Shown in pieces: positions 25,610-34,310 of a DNA stretch of 64,000 nucleotides (positions within the stretch are counted from its first letter, which is position 1; each line of letters opens with the position of its first letter). Both the position numbers and the translations under genes were made by a program. The notes below the pieces were generated by a model. It was not told where the DNA came from and made no database searches. It saw nothing but the letters and a program-made list of their open reading frames with translations. Source of the DNA: VFBF01 sp033764865 (lineage in GTDB: Bacteria; Pseudomonadota; Alphaproteobacteria; Caulobacterales; Aquidulcibacteraceae); contig JANRIM010000002.1 of the NCBI GenBank assembly GCA_033764865.1, forward strand, positions 1-64,000. The letters run 5' to 3'.

Positions 25610-28021
25610 ATGGCCGCCAGGCTGCTTCCCGTTCTCCCGCTGCGCGACATCGTGGTGTTTCCCCACATGGCCGCCCCGCTTTTCGTGGGCCGGGAGAAAT
25701 CCGTACGCGCCCTTGAGGAAGTGATGCGCACGGACAAGCAGATCCTGCTCGCCGCGCAGATGGAGGCCGCCGAAGACAATCCAAAGCCGGATCGCATTTA
25801 CCTCACCGGCACGATCGCCACGGTGGTGCAGCTGCTGAAGCTGCCCGACGGTACGGTGCGTGTGCTTGTGGAAGGCGGGCGGCGCGCGCGCATCGCAGCA
25901 TTCGTCGAACACGAGGACTACTTCGTCGCCGAGGTGGTGGAAGCGCCGGACGAACTGGCGGACAGCCAGGAAGCCCGTGCGATGATGCGCGCGGTGGTCG
26001 AGCAGTTCGAGCAGTTCGCAAAGCTCTCGCGAAAAACCTCCGCCGAAGTGGTGCAGTCGATCGCCCAGATCACCGATCCCAGCCGCCTCGCTGATACGGT
26101 GGCCGCTCACCTTTCGATCAAGATCGCTGACAAGCAGGCTTTGCTTGAAGCACTGCCGGTCCCGGCGCGACTTGAGAAAATCCTCGCGCTTATCGAGGGC
26201 GAGATCGCTGTGCTGCAGATGGACAAGCGCATCCGCAACCGGGTGAAGCGCCAGATGGAGAAGACGCAGCGCGAGTACTACCTCAACGAGCAAATGAAGG
26301 CGATCCAGCGCGAGCTCGGCGAAGGCGACGACGGCCGCGACGATCTCGCCGAACTCGAAGAGCGCATCCGCAAGACGAAGTTGACGAAGGAAGCGCTGAC
26401 GAAGGCGGAAGCGGAGCTGAAGAAGCTGCGCCAGATGTCACCCATGTCGGCTGAATCCACGGTCGTGCGCAATTATCTCGACTGGTTGTTGTCGCTTCCG
26501 TGGGGCAAGAAAAAACCTGTCAAGAAGGACCTCCAGAAGGCCGAGGACATCCTCAACGAGGACCACTACGGCCTCGACAAGGTCAAGGAGCGCATTCTCG
26601 AGTATCTGGCGGTGCAGGCGCGCACGCAGAAGGTGCGCGGACCGATCTTGTGCCTCGTCGGGCCGCCGGGCGTGGGCAAGACGTCGCTCGGCAAGTCCAT
26701 CGCCAAGGCTACGGGGCGCGACTTCGTCCGCATGTCTCTCGGCGGCGTGCGGGATGAAGCCGAGATCAGGGGGCATCGCAGGACGTACATCGGGTCGATG
26801 CCGGGGCGCATCATCCAGTCGATGAAGAAGGCCAAAAGCGCCAACCCGCTGTTCCTGCTGGACGAGATCGACAAGCTTGGCGCCGACTATCGCGGCGATC
26901 CGTCGGCAGCTCTGCTTGAGGTGCTCGATCCCGAGCAGAACACGACGTTCAACGATCACTACCTCGAGGTCGACTACGATCTGTCGGACGTGCTGTTCAT
27001 CACGACGGCCAACAGCCTGAACATGCCGCAACCGCTTCTCGACCGGATGGAGATCATCCGGATTCCCGGATACACCGAGGACGAGAAGCTCGAGATCGCC
27101 AAGAAGCACCTGTTGCCGAAGCAGATCGAAGCGAACGGACTGAAGAAGGGTGAGTTCAAGATCGCCGATGCGGCGCTGCGCGATCTCATCCGCCGCTACA
27201 CGCGCGAGGCCGGCGTCCGGAGTCTCGAGCGTGAGCTGGCCAATCTCTGCCGAAAGGCGGTCCGCGAGATCGAGCAGAAGAAAAAGGCGAAGGTGGATAT
27301 CACGGCGTCGAACTTGCCGGACTACGCGGGCGTTTGGAAATACTCGTTCGGCGAAACGGACCAGGAGGATCAGGTCGGCGTGGTGACCGGGTTGGCCTGG
27401 ACGGAGACGGGGGGAGACCTCCTCACCATTGAGGCGGTGCAGATGCCGGGCCGCGGCGCAATGACCGTGACGGGCAACCTGCGGGACGTCATGAAGGAGT
27501 CGATCTCCGCTGCGCAGTCCTTCGTTCGGGCGCGCGCCATCACCTATGGCATTCGTCCGCCGGTGTTTCGTTCGCGCGATATCCACGTGCACGTGCCGGA
27601 AGGGGCCACGCCCAAGGACGGCCCGTCGGCCGGCGTCGCCATGGTCACCGCAATCGTTTCCGTGCTGACGGGTGTGGCCATCCGCAAGGATCTGGCGATG
27701 ACGGGAGAGGTCACGCTGCGCGGCCGGGTGCTCCCGATCGGGGGCTTGAAGGAGAAACTGCTCGCCGCGCTGCGCGGCGGCGTGACGACCGTGCTCATAC
27801 CCAAGGAGAATGAGAAGGATCTGGCCGACATACCGGAAAACGTGAAGGCGGGGCTGAAGATCATTCCCGTGTCGGTGGTCGACGAGGTCTTGAAGCACGC
27901 CCTCGTCAAGCCGCTCACGCCCATTGCGTGGACCGAAGAAGACGCTTTGGCGGAGGACGTGCGCGCACGTCGGGAACCGGGCGGCGCTGAAGGTGAGCGC
28001 GACGATTCTCGTCCGCACTGA
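25610..28021 (+). CDS. lon: ATP-dependent protease La
   Basis: 803 residues. N-terminal substrate-recognition domain beginning LLPVLPLRDIVVFPHM, a long helical linker, AAA+ module with GPPGVGKTSLGK and LFLLDEIDKLG, and the C-terminal Ser-Lys protease with Ser673 in KDGPSAGVAM and the catalytic Lys716 in GGLKEKLL. Degrades misfolded and regulatory proteins in the cytosol. A GGAG just before ATG 25610 sets the start; the upstream extension is not family-like. The C-terminal ~20 residues are charged and variable. Confidence 0.97.
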   Translation: MAARLLPVLPLRDIVVFPHMAAPLFVGREKSVRALEEVMRTDKQILLAAQMEAAEDNPKPDRIYLTGTIATVVQLLKLPDGTVRVLVEGGRRARIAAFVEHEDYFVAEVVEAPDELADSQEARAMMRAVVEQFEQFAKLSRKTSAEVVQSIAQITDPSRLADTVAAHLSIKIADKQALLEALPVPARLEKILALIEGEIAVLQMDKRIRNRVKRQMEKTQREYYLNEQMKAIQRELGEGDDGRDDLAELEERIRKTKLTKEALTKAEAELKKLRQMSPMSAESTVVRNYLDWLLSLPWGKKKPVKKDLQKAEDILNEDHYGLDKVKERILEYLAVQARTQKVRGPILCLVGPPGVGKTSLGKSIAKATGRDFVRMSLGGVRDEAEIRGHRRTYIGSMPGRIIQSMKKAKSANPLFLLDEIDKLGADYRGDPSAALLEVLDPEQNTTFNDHYLEVDYDLSDVLFITTANSLNMPQPLLDRMEIIRIPGYTEDEKLEIAKKHLLPKQIEANGLKKGEFKIADAALRDLIRRYTREAGVRSLERELANLCRKAVREIEQKKKAKVDITASNLPDYAGVWKYSFGETDQEDQVGVVTGLAWTETGGDLLTIEAVQMPGRGAMTVTGNLRDVMKESISAAQSFVRARAITYGIRPPVFRSRDIHVHVPEGATPKDGPSAGVAMVTAIVSVLTGVAIRKDLAMTGEVTLRGRVLPIGGLKEKLLAALRGGVTTVLIPKENEKDLADIPENVKAGLKIIPVSVVDEVLKHALVKPLTPIAWTEEDALAEDVRARREPGGAEGERDDSRPH

Positions 28022-28142
28022 AGGGCCTGAAATAGCTGTGATTCTTATTACGGCATTGTAAGTCCGGAGCGCACTTTGATCTTGAAATGCGCGGGGCGGG
28101 GCGCCCTTATCTGGCCTTTGCTGCCAAGGGGAGCTGCGCAAA

Positions 28143-28445
28143 ATGAATAAGGCGGAACTGATCGCGGCGGTCGCGGGCAAGACGGGCGAGTCAAAGGCGA
28201 AGGCTGGCGAGTTCGTCGATGCGACGTTCGAAGCGATCACCAACGCGTTGATCCACGGTGAGGAAGTCAAGCTTCCGAGCTTCGGATCGTTCCAGGTCGT
28301 GATGACGGCGGCGCGCGTGGCCCGTAACCCGCAAACCAATCAGGAAGTGAAGGTGCCCGCCGGTCGTCGGGCGCGGTTCAAGCCTGGCAAGGCACTGAAG
28401 GACGCGCTGGACGTCGCCCAGAGCGGCGCGCTGTCGAAGTCCTAA
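28143..28445 (+). CDS. hup: DNA-binding protein HU
   Basis: 100 residues, slightly longer than the usual ~90 because of a tail ALDVAQSGALSKS. The core is typical: MNKAELIAAVAGKTG, the hinge FGSFQVVMTAARVARNPQT with the DNA-intercalating NP, and RARFKPGKALKDAL. Non-specific nucleoid protein that bends DNA. lon-hup adjacency is conserved across proteobacteria. AAGGGGAG stands before ATG 28143. Confidence 0.95.
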   Translation: MNKAELIAAVAGKTGESKAKAGEFVDATFEAITNALIHGEEVKLPSFGSFQVVMTAARVARNPQTNQEVKVPAGRRARFKPGKALKDALDVAQSGALSKS

Positions 28446-28467
28446 ATCGCCTGCTTCGTAAACGACG

Positions 28468-28507
28468 AACGGGCGGTCGGGTCACCCCGGCCGCCCGTTT
28501 TGTTTTG
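28468..28507 (+). terminator. Rho-independent terminator after hup
   Basis: Nine-base outer stem AACGGGCGG (28468-28476) with CCGCCCGTT (28491-28499), an inner CGGG/CCCG pairing, then TTTTGTTTT. Position and T tract make it a strong terminator for hup, and probably for lon-hup read-through. Confidence 0.88.
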
Positions 28508-28558
28508 CCGTGGTGCGGTGTATGCACTGGAAAACCGCTCTCCTGGACTGGCTATCCG

Positions 28559-28861
28559 ATGCTCGCGCGCATTTACCGTCCCGCCAAAACCGCCATGCAA
28601 TCGGGCCGCGCGAAGTCGCAGGTCTGGGTGCTGGAGTTTGAACGCGGCGCGGTGGCGCCGGAAACCCTAATGGGGTGGCAAAGCACCGCGGATACTGCAA
28701 GCCAGGTCCGCCTGACGTTCGCATCGCGGGAGGACGCCATCGCCTTCGCGCGCAGGAACGCCATTCCCCACCAGGTCATCGAACCGCGCGAGGCGCGCAG
28801 AATTCCCCGGGCCTATGCGGACAACTTCGCCTTCGGCCGCCGTGAGCCCTGGTCGCACTGA
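28559..28861 (+). CDS. NDUFS4-like complex I accessory subunit
   Basis: 100 residues from ATG 28559. It matches the ETC complex I subunit conserved region: MLARIYRPAKTAMQSG, VWVLEFE, LMGWQSTADTASQVRLTF, the DAIAFARR helix and C-terminal RAYADNFAFGRREPW. NDUFS4 homologues are supernumerary subunits of respiratory complex I shared by Alphaproteobacteria and mitochondria, bound to the peripheral arm. It is a lone gene here, as is common; the nuo operon is not in the window. Good support for alphaproteobacterial origin. Confidence 0.92.
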   Translation: MLARIYRPAKTAMQSGRAKSQVWVLEFERGAVAPETLMGWQSTADTASQVRLTFASREDAIAFARRNAIPHQVIEPREARRIPRAYADNFAFGRREPWSH

Positions 28862-28913
28862 CGCCGCGCACATGGAGTTCGACTGTCGCCCCTGCTAGGC
28901 AGGGCGCGGCGCC

Positions 28914-28990
28914 GGCCCCGTAGCTCAACTGGATAGAGCACCTGCCTTCTAAGCAGGACGTTGCGTGTTCGAGTCACGCCGGGGTCGCCA
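28914..28990 (+). tRNA. tRNA-Arg(UCU)
   Basis: 77 bases with encoded CCA. Acceptor GGCCCCG pairs with CGGGGTC (one G-U pair); the anticodon stem CCTGC/GCAGG encloses CTTCTAA, anticodon UCU; the T-arm contains GTTCGAGTC. Confidence 0.95.
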
Positions 28991-29095
28991 CAAACGCGCG
29001 GCTGAACCACCTATGCATTTGGGCAGGGCGAGCACGCGATAGGGAATGGTGTCGTGGGCAAAATTGTGGGTGACGGAGCGCAAGGTTAGGCAAAA

Positions 29096-29121
29096 ACCCC
29101 CTAGGCTTTGGGGGTAATTTT
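29096..29121. terminator. Hairpin terminator upstream of the pilus operon
   Basis: ACCCCC (29096-29101) and GGGGGT (29110-29115) enclose an 8-base loop; AATTTT follows on the plus strand and an A-run (AAAAA) precedes, so it could stop transcription in both directions. It lies about 105 bases after tRNA-Arg and before the fimbrial operon. Confidence 0.6.
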
Positions 29122-29159
29122 GCTTGTCTTCTGCAGTCCTCCGGAATCGGGCGCGAGTA

Positions 29160-29188
29160 TTGGCATAGTCAAAGTTTCGGTTTTAACC
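29160..29188 (+). promoter_or_regulatory. Weak candidate promoter of the chaperone-usher operon
   Basis: TTGGCA (29160-29165) and TTAACC (29183-29188) are 17 bases apart in a locally AT-rich stretch about 60 bases before the first pilus gene. The -10 match is poor; listed only because it is the best sigma-70-like site in the 254-base gap. Confidence 0.25.
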
Positions 29189-29244
29189 AAATCGTAGCGC
29201 TGTTCGGACACCCTCCGCCTCGCTGGTTGGGAGTGGTGACGGTC

Positions 29245-29733
29245 ATGCGGTTCGGTATCGCGACATGCGCGGCGTTCGCGTGGTGTGTGATGGCGTCCGC
29301 GGCGAGCGCCGCCACGGCGACCGATACGTTCCAGGTGACGGCGACCGTAGTCGCCAGCTGCAGCGTCGATGCAGCGAACCTTTCCTTCGGTTCGTACGAC
29401 CCGGTGTCAGCCACGCCTCTGGATGGGTCCACCAGCATCAGCGTCCACTGCACGAACGGCGCAGGATACGTGCTCGGCCTTGACGAAGGTGTCGGCGCGA
29501 GCGCCACCGTGAGTGCGCGACAGATGTCGAACGGCGGCCAGACGCTGACCTACGCCCTCTATCAAGACAGCGGCAGGACGACCGTGTGGGGCGAGACCAG
29601 CGGCGTGAACACGGTGGCCGGGACAGGCTCCGGCGCTGTCCAGACGGTGACGATCTATGGGCGTGCGCCGGCGCAACAGGCGGCGACGGCGGGCAGCTAC
29701 ACCGATACCGTGACGGTCACGGTGACGTATTGA
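29245..29733 (+). CDS. SCPU (spore coat U) domain pilin-like subunit, first copy
   Basis: 162 residues with signal peptide (cleavage near SAASAA-TATD). The mature protein shows the SCPU/Csu pilin pattern: a first strand with FQVTATVVASCSVDAANLSFG, YDPVSATPLDGSTSISVHCT with the disulfide partner cysteine, LTYALYQDSGRTTVWG, and the C-terminal GSYTDTVTVTVTY donor-type strand. It is a subunit secreted by the downstream chaperone and usher (archaic chaperone-usher class). GGGAG precedes ATG 29245; the stop overlaps the chaperone start by one base. Confidence 0.88.
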   Translation: MRFGIATCAAFAWCVMASAASAATATDTFQVTATVVASCSVDAANLSFGSYDPVSATPLDGSTSISVHCTNGAGYVLGLDEGVGASATVSARQMSNGGQTLTYALYQDSGRTTVWGETSGVNTVAGTGSGAVQTVTIYGRAPAQQAATAGSYTDTVTVTVTY

Positions 29734-30464
29734 TGCGCGGCCTTCTTTTGCTTTCGGGCATGCTTGTCGCCTTGGCGTTCGCGCTCACGCCGCCGCATCG
29801 GGCGCACGCCGCCTCCGGGATCGGCGTCACGCCCGTTCTTCTGGAAATGCCCGTGGCGAAGGGCGTCGGATCCCTGCGCATCGATAACGGACGGTTCGTC
29901 CCGGCTGCCTTTGAAGTCGAGGCCTACCGCTGGACGCAGGAAGATGGGCGAGATGTTCTGACGCGCACGCGCGATCTCGTCGCCGCACCCAGCGTCTTCG
30001 AGGTCGGCCCCGCGCAGCGGCAGATCATCCGTCTCGCGCTGGCCACCCACGTCCGCAGCGCGACGACGGCCCACGCCTTCCGGCTCATTGTGCGGGAGTT
30101 GCCGGCGGCGGCGCGCAGCGGCAATGGCCCGACCATCCTGCTTGAGTTTTCCGTGCCGGTTTTTCCCGTCACCCAGGACGCCGCGGCGCGCTTCGTCGCC
30201 CGTGATCTCGGTCAAGGACGCGTGGCGTTGATCAATACCGGCAATGCCTACGCGCGACTCCTGGAGGTGGGGCCCGCGGGCGCGTCCATGGCGGGCGTGC
30301 CGCGGTACATGCTGCCCGGCGCCAGCGTCGTCCGTCCGTTCAATGCGTTCCATGGCGGTCTGAGGCTCGTCACGAGCGGGCCCGGCGGAATGGACATCCA
30401 TGAGCAGGTCATTCCCGTTGCTTCGGCGCTTCTTGCTGGCGATCCTGTCTTGCGCGGCCGTTGA
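29733..30464 (+). CDS. Periplasmic fimbrial chaperone (archaic/Csu type)
   Basis: 243 residues with signal peptide ending HRAHA-ASG. Two Ig-like domains: GIGVTPVLLEMPVAKGVGSLRI opens domain 1; FEVGPAQRQIIRLA corresponds to the conserved RQ-type subunit-binding edge, FRLIVRELP and LLEFSVPVF follow; domain 2 from ~150. It would cap the SCPU subunits in the periplasm and hand them to the usher. The last 65 bases overlap the usher gene in another frame. Confidence 0.88.
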   Translation: MRGLLLLSGMLVALAFALTPPHRAHAASGIGVTPVLLEMPVAKGVGSLRIDNGRFVPAAFEVEAYRWTQEDGRDVLTRTRDLVAAPSVFEVGPAQRQIIRLALATHVRSATTAHAFRLIVRELPAAARSGNGPTILLEFSVPVFPVTQDAAARFVARDLGQGRVALINTGNAYARLLEVGPAGASMAGVPRYMLPGASVVRPFNAFHGGLRLVTSGPGGMDIHEQVIPVASALLAGDPVLRGR

Positions 30465-32658
30465 TGCGGCGGCCGCTGCGGCGCCAGAGGGAGAGCCCGC
30501 GGCGCTCCTGCTGGAGTCCGCAGAGACCGGCCGCTCGACGGAAGCCTACGCCGTCATTCGGGACGGCCAGATATTCGTGGCGGGCGGCGCGCTCGCGGAT
30601 CTGGGCCTTTCCGCCTTCATCGGGCGTGCGGACGAATGGATTTCCCTGACGGACGCACCGGAGTTTTCGGTGCGCGCCGACTTGGCCAGCGGGCGCGTGA
30701 GCTTCGCCTGCACGGCTCGTTGCTATGCACACCAGAGAATAGGCGCCGCCCCATCTCCAGCGCCGGTCGCCGCGCGCGACAGCGGCGCATTCTTCAATGT
30801 CGACGCAGCCGTCACGCACACGCGTGTCGATGTAGAGGCGGCCGGGTTGACGGAGATCGGCGTTTTCGGCGCCGCCGGCTTTGGCGAGGCGGCCTGGACG
30901 GTCCGCACGGGCGCGGAGACGTCCGGGGAGGGGGCCGGCGCCACCCGACTCGAGACGCGCTGGACATGGGACGATCCAATGCGCCGGATCCGTTACCGCA
31001 TCGGTGACTCCATCGCGCGTCAGGGCGCCATATCTGAGGCCGTTCGGTTTGCAGGATTTCAGGTCGCGCGCGATTTCACGCTGGAGCCCGGTTTTGTGAC
31101 CGCGCCTACGCCAACGCTGTCGGGTGTGGCGGCCTTGCCGTCCGTCGTGGATCTGTATGTCGATGGAGCCTTGCGGCTCCGCGAGCGCATCGACGCCGGT
31201 CCCTTCACGATCGTCAATCCGCCGACGGTCACCGGCGCCGGCACGGCGCAAGTCGTCGTAACAGACGCTCTCGGGCGTCAGCAGGTCCTGACTGAGCCGT
31301 TCTACGGCGGACGCGCCTTGTTGAAGCCCGGGCTGTCCGACTTCGCCTTGTCCGTCGGCGTCCTGCGCGAGCGCTTCGCGCGCGCCAGTGACGACTACGC
31401 CGGCGCCATTGCCTCCGGGATGTACCGGCGCGGCGTCAGCCCGTCGCTCACGCTGGATGTCCGCGCAGACGCAACGGGCGACCGCGCCGGCGTTGCGGTC
31501 GGCGGGAGCTGGACGCCGGGCTTGTGGGGACAGTTTGACGTCTCCCTCGCGCAGGCGCTGGGCGCGCAACCGGGCGCGATCGCGAGAGTTGGGTGGTCCC
31601 GGGGAGACGATATCCTGTCATTCGGCGCGTCGGTCGAGGCGGCCGAGGCGGGCGTCGCCCGCGTCGGAAGCCCGGGGCAGTTGCCGCGCACGCGAACCGT
31701 GTCGTCCGCAGGCGTCACCACTGAGTGGGGTTCTCTCACGTTGTCGGGCACACATACAGACCGTCGCGATGGGCCCGACACGACGACGATCGGCTTCGAC
31801 GTGATGCCCGCGTGGCTGGAAACGGCCACCGTCAGTCTCGGCGTCCTGTACACCGAGCAAACTGAGCGTGCGCTCTCAGCCGCTGTGACGCTGACGACGC
31901 CGCTTGGCGCAAAGCGATCCGCATCCACGTCTCTCGCCCACGAAGGCGGCCGGCTTTCCGTGCAGGCCCGTGCGCAACAGGTGGCGCAGCAGGAAGGCGG
32001 GCTGGCGTGGCGGTTGGGCGTTCGTGAGGGCGACATCTCGCGGCAGGATGCGGCGGCGGGCTTGCGCGGTCGATACGGCGAAGTGGAGATTGAAGCCAGC
32101 CGGGTGGATCGGCAGTCTGGCCTGCGGGGCCAGATTGCGTTCGGGCTTGTTTGGATAGGCGGCGGCCTGCACGCAACGACGCCGATCCGCGATAGCTTCG
32201 CCCTGGTGGACGCGGGCGTCGCGGGAGTGAGCGTGCTGCGGGAGAACCGGCGGGTCGGGACGACGAATGCCGAGGGGCTCATCCTGCTGCCGGATTTGCG
32301 GCCCTACGAGCGCAATCGCATCGGTCTTGAAGTCGACGATCTTCCCGAAGGGGCGACCCTCACCCATGACGATCTCACCGTAACGCCCGCCGCGCGCAGC
32401 GGCGTCGTCGTGCGCTTTCCCGTCGAGGCGGGGGCGTCGGGCGAGGTTCGCGTGGTGGATGAGGCGGGCGTCGCCCTGCCTGTGGGTACGGTTCTCGCCA
32501 GCGAGGGGCGCCGTTACCCGGTGGGCAGTCAGGGACGGATTTATCTGAGCGGCGTGACGGCGGCGCGCGCGCTGTCGAACGGAGGCGGGTGCGTTGCCAT
32601 CGTTGACCGCGTCCTCGTCGAGGCTGGCGGCGTCGTGGTCTGCGGGAGGGCGAACTGA
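30400..32658 (+). CDS. Outer-membrane usher (FimD/PapC family, Csu-like)
   Basis: 752 residues with signal peptide (MSRSFPLLRRFLLAILSC, cleavage after DAAAAA). Landmarks are the usher plug/barrel segment PSVVDLYVDGALRLRERIDAGPFTIVNPP, TGAGTAQVVVTDALGRQQVLTEPFY, long beta-barrel repeats, and the C-terminal domain with LVDAGVAGVSVLRENRRVGTT and GLILLPDLRPYERNRI. It forms the pore that polymerises and exports pilin subunits. The start lies 65 bases inside the chaperone gene; no later start preserves the signal peptide. Confidence 0.9.
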   Translation: MSRSFPLLRRFLLAILSCAAVDAAAAAAPEGEPAALLLESAETGRSTEAYAVIRDGQIFVAGGALADLGLSAFIGRADEWISLTDAPEFSVRADLASGRVSFACTARCYAHQRIGAAPSPAPVAARDSGAFFNVDAAVTHTRVDVEAAGLTEIGVFGAAGFGEAAWTVRTGAETSGEGAGATRLETRWTWDDPMRRIRYRIGDSIARQGAISEAVRFAGFQVARDFTLEPGFVTAPTPTLSGVAALPSVVDLYVDGALRLRERIDAGPFTIVNPPTVTGAGTAQVVVTDALGRQQVLTEPFYGGRALLKPGLSDFALSVGVLRERFARASDDYAGAIASGMYRRGVSPSLTLDVRADATGDRAGVAVGGSWTPGLWGQFDVSLAQALGAQPGAIARVGWSRGDDILSFGASVEAAEAGVARVGSPGQLPRTRTVSSAGVTTEWGSLTLSGTHTDRRDGPDTTTIGFDVMPAWLETATVSLGVLYTEQTERALSAAVTLTTPLGAKRSASTSLAHEGGRLSVQARAQQVAQQEGGLAWRLGVREGDISRQDAAAGLRGRYGEVEIEASRVDRQSGLRGQIAFGLVWIGGGLHATTPIRDSFALVDAGVAGVSVLRENRRVGTTNAEGLILLPDLRPYERNRIGLEVDDLPEGATLTHDDLTVTPAARSGVVVRFPVEAGASGEVRVVDEAGVALPVGTVLASEGRRYPVGSQGRIYLSGVTAARALSNGGGCVAIVDRVLVEAGGVVVCGRAN

Positions 32659-33137
32659 TGCGGAGCTGGATGTTCGCGTGCCTGCTCGCAGCGATGGCCT
32701 GGTGGTGGTCTGCAGCCCCGGCGACGGCGCTTTGCCTTTGCACGTGCAGCGTGAGTGCGACCGACGTGAGCTTCGGCGCCATCGACCCTGTCGCCAGCAG
32801 CACGGTCGACGGAGCCGGCGTCGTCTCTGTAACCTGTAGCCCGCTTGCCGTCCTGGCCAGCTACGAGGTGCGCCTATCGACCGGGGTTTCGGGCGTCTAC
32901 ACGGCTCGCACCATGCGCAGCGGCGCCAACGCTCTCTCCTACAATCTCTTCACGGACGCCGGACGAACGCAGATCTGGGGCGACGGATCGGGCGGTACGG
33001 ACACCCGCACCGCCAGCTACATCCTCACCGTCGGCAACGCGACACGCACCTACACGATGTATGCCCGGGCGCCCTCGGTGGCGCTCGCGCGGCCGGGCGC
33101 CTACAGCGACACGGTCACCGTGACGGTGGTCTATTGA
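32658..33137 (+). CDS. SCPU domain pilin-like subunit, second copy
   Basis: 159 residues with signal peptide (MRSWMFACLLAAMAWWWSAAPATA). Mature SCPU fold with VSATDVSFGAIDPVASSTVDG, ALSYNLFTDAGRTQIWGDG, and C-terminal YSDTVTVTVVY, closely parallel to the first copy at 29245. An unusual cluster of three cysteines, LCLCTC, stands at the mature N-terminus. As the last gene of an archaic chaperone-usher operon it may be the tip subunit, but it has no separate adhesin domain. Start overlaps the usher stop by one base. Confidence 0.87.
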   Translation: MRSWMFACLLAAMAWWWSAAPATALCLCTCSVSATDVSFGAIDPVASSTVDGAGVVSVTCSPLAVLASYEVRLSTGVSGVYTARTMRSGANALSYNLFTDAGRTQIWGDGSGGTDTRTASYILTVGNATRTYTMYARAPSVALARPGAYSDTVTVTVVY

Positions 33138-34310
33138 TCAGTGCGCGAGGCGCCCGAACCCGTCTGCGAGGTCGGCGATCAGATCGTCGGGGTGCTCCAA
33201 GCCGATGGACAGTCGCAGCAGGGGCCCGCGCGTGGCGGTCGGTGCGACAGTGCGAGTCAGTTGTTCGTCGCAGGTAATGATGAGGCTTTCATACCCGCCC
33301 CACGAAAACCCGAGACCGAAGAGCCGCAAGCCGTCCAGCATTGCCGCCACCCGATCTGCAGGCGCCGGGTGAAGTACGATCGAGAAGACGCCAGCGGCGC
33401 CCGCGAAGTCCCTGCGGAACATGTCGTGGTCCGGATGGGAGGAAAGTGCGGGATGGAGCACCGTCGCGACCTCGGCGCGCGACTGAAGCCAGCGCGCTAT
33501 GGTCAATGCGCTGTCGCCTTGCCGCGCCAGCCTCAGCGGCATGGTGCGCAGGCCGCGCAGCGCCAGGTAGGCGTCTTCCGGAGCGCCACAGCCCAGGCCC
33601 AGCTCCTTGATGGTCTGTCGCATCGACGCAAGGCGCGCGCGATCCCGTGTGAGCAGGGCGCCCATCAGCACGTCCGCGTGCCCGGCCTGGTACTTCGTCA
33701 ATGCCTGCGCAGAGATGTCCACGCCGTGATCGAGCGGATTGAACAGGAGCCCCGCAGACCACGTATCGTCGATGATGGTGGTTACGCCATGGCGGCGCGC
33801 CGCCGCAGCCAGCGCAGGCACATCCTGGATTTCCATGGTCAGCGACCCTGGCGATTCCAGAAAGAGCGCCTGCGTGTGCGGCGTGAACATCGTCGCTATG
33901 GCCGGTCCGATGCGGGGATCGACGTAGCGCGTCGACACGCCGAACCGGGCCAGGAGGCCGTCGCAAAAACGCCGTGTAGGGCCGTAGACGGAGTCCGTGA
34001 CGAGGACTTCGCCGCCCTGGCGAGTGCACGCAAGAAGCGCCACGGTGCACGCGGAGAGGCCGGACGGCGTGAGGAGCGCGCCGGCCGCGCCCACGAGATC
34101 GGCGAGGGCGTCGCACAAAGTCTCATGGACGGCGAAGCCGTCGAGGCCGTAGGTCTTTCCGGGTCCGTACAGCGAGGCGGCGGATGGCAGCAACACCGTC
34201 GATCCCCGCTGGATCGGCGGATTGACGGGCCCCTGTTCGTGACCATCGGCGCGACCGGCTCTGACCAGTCGGGTTTCCGGGCGCCAGCTGCCGTCGATTG
34301 GGGTGCTCAT
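33138..34310 (-). CDS. metC: Cystathionine beta-lyase (Cys/Met metabolism PLP enzyme)
   Basis: 390 residues from the ATG at 34310 (MSTPIDGSWRPETRLVRAGR). PLP fold type I: LTPSGLSACTVALLA, substrate/PLP region VDPRIG, DDTWSAG with the PLP aspartate, and the lysine in ALTKYQAGHADVLMG; GFSWGGYESLI and RLSIGLEHPDDLIADL are MetC-like. It would cleave cystathionine to homocysteine, pyruvate and ammonia. Start overlaps the stop of the sulfurtransferase gene (ATGA), so the two sulfur genes are co-translated. Related lyases are hard to exclude. Confidence 0.88.
   Translation of the reverse strand: MSTPIDGSWRPETRLVRAGRADGHEQGPVNPPIQRGSTVLLPSAASLYGPGKTYGLDGFAVHETLCDALADLVGAAGALLTPSGLSACTVALLACTRQGGEVLVTDSVYGPTRRFCDGLLARFGVSTRYVDPRIGPAIATMFTPHTQALFLESPGSLTMEIQDVPALAAAARRHGVTTIIDDTWSAGLLFNPLDHGVDISAQALTKYQAGHADVLMGALLTRDRARLASMRQTIKELGLGCGAPEDAYLALRGLRTMPLRLARQGDSALTIARWLQSRAEVATVLHPALSSHPDHDMFRRDFAGAAGVFSIVLHPAPADRVAAMLDGLRLFGLGFSWGGYESLIITCDEQLTRTVAPTATRGPLLRLSIGLEHPDDLIADLADGFGRLAH

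Noticed and set aside
23831..26293. Open frame of 820 residues on the minus strand opposite clpX and lon
   Set aside because: It lies fully antisense to two unmistakable genes, has no recognisable motif and is rich in His/Arg/Asp patterns typical of complementary reading in high-GC DNA.
28081..28113. Possible heat-shock (RpoH) promoter before hup: CTTGAA then CTTATCT
   Set aside because: Spacing between CTTG and CTTATCT is 21, against the 17-18 expected from the alphaproteobacterial consensus as remembered.
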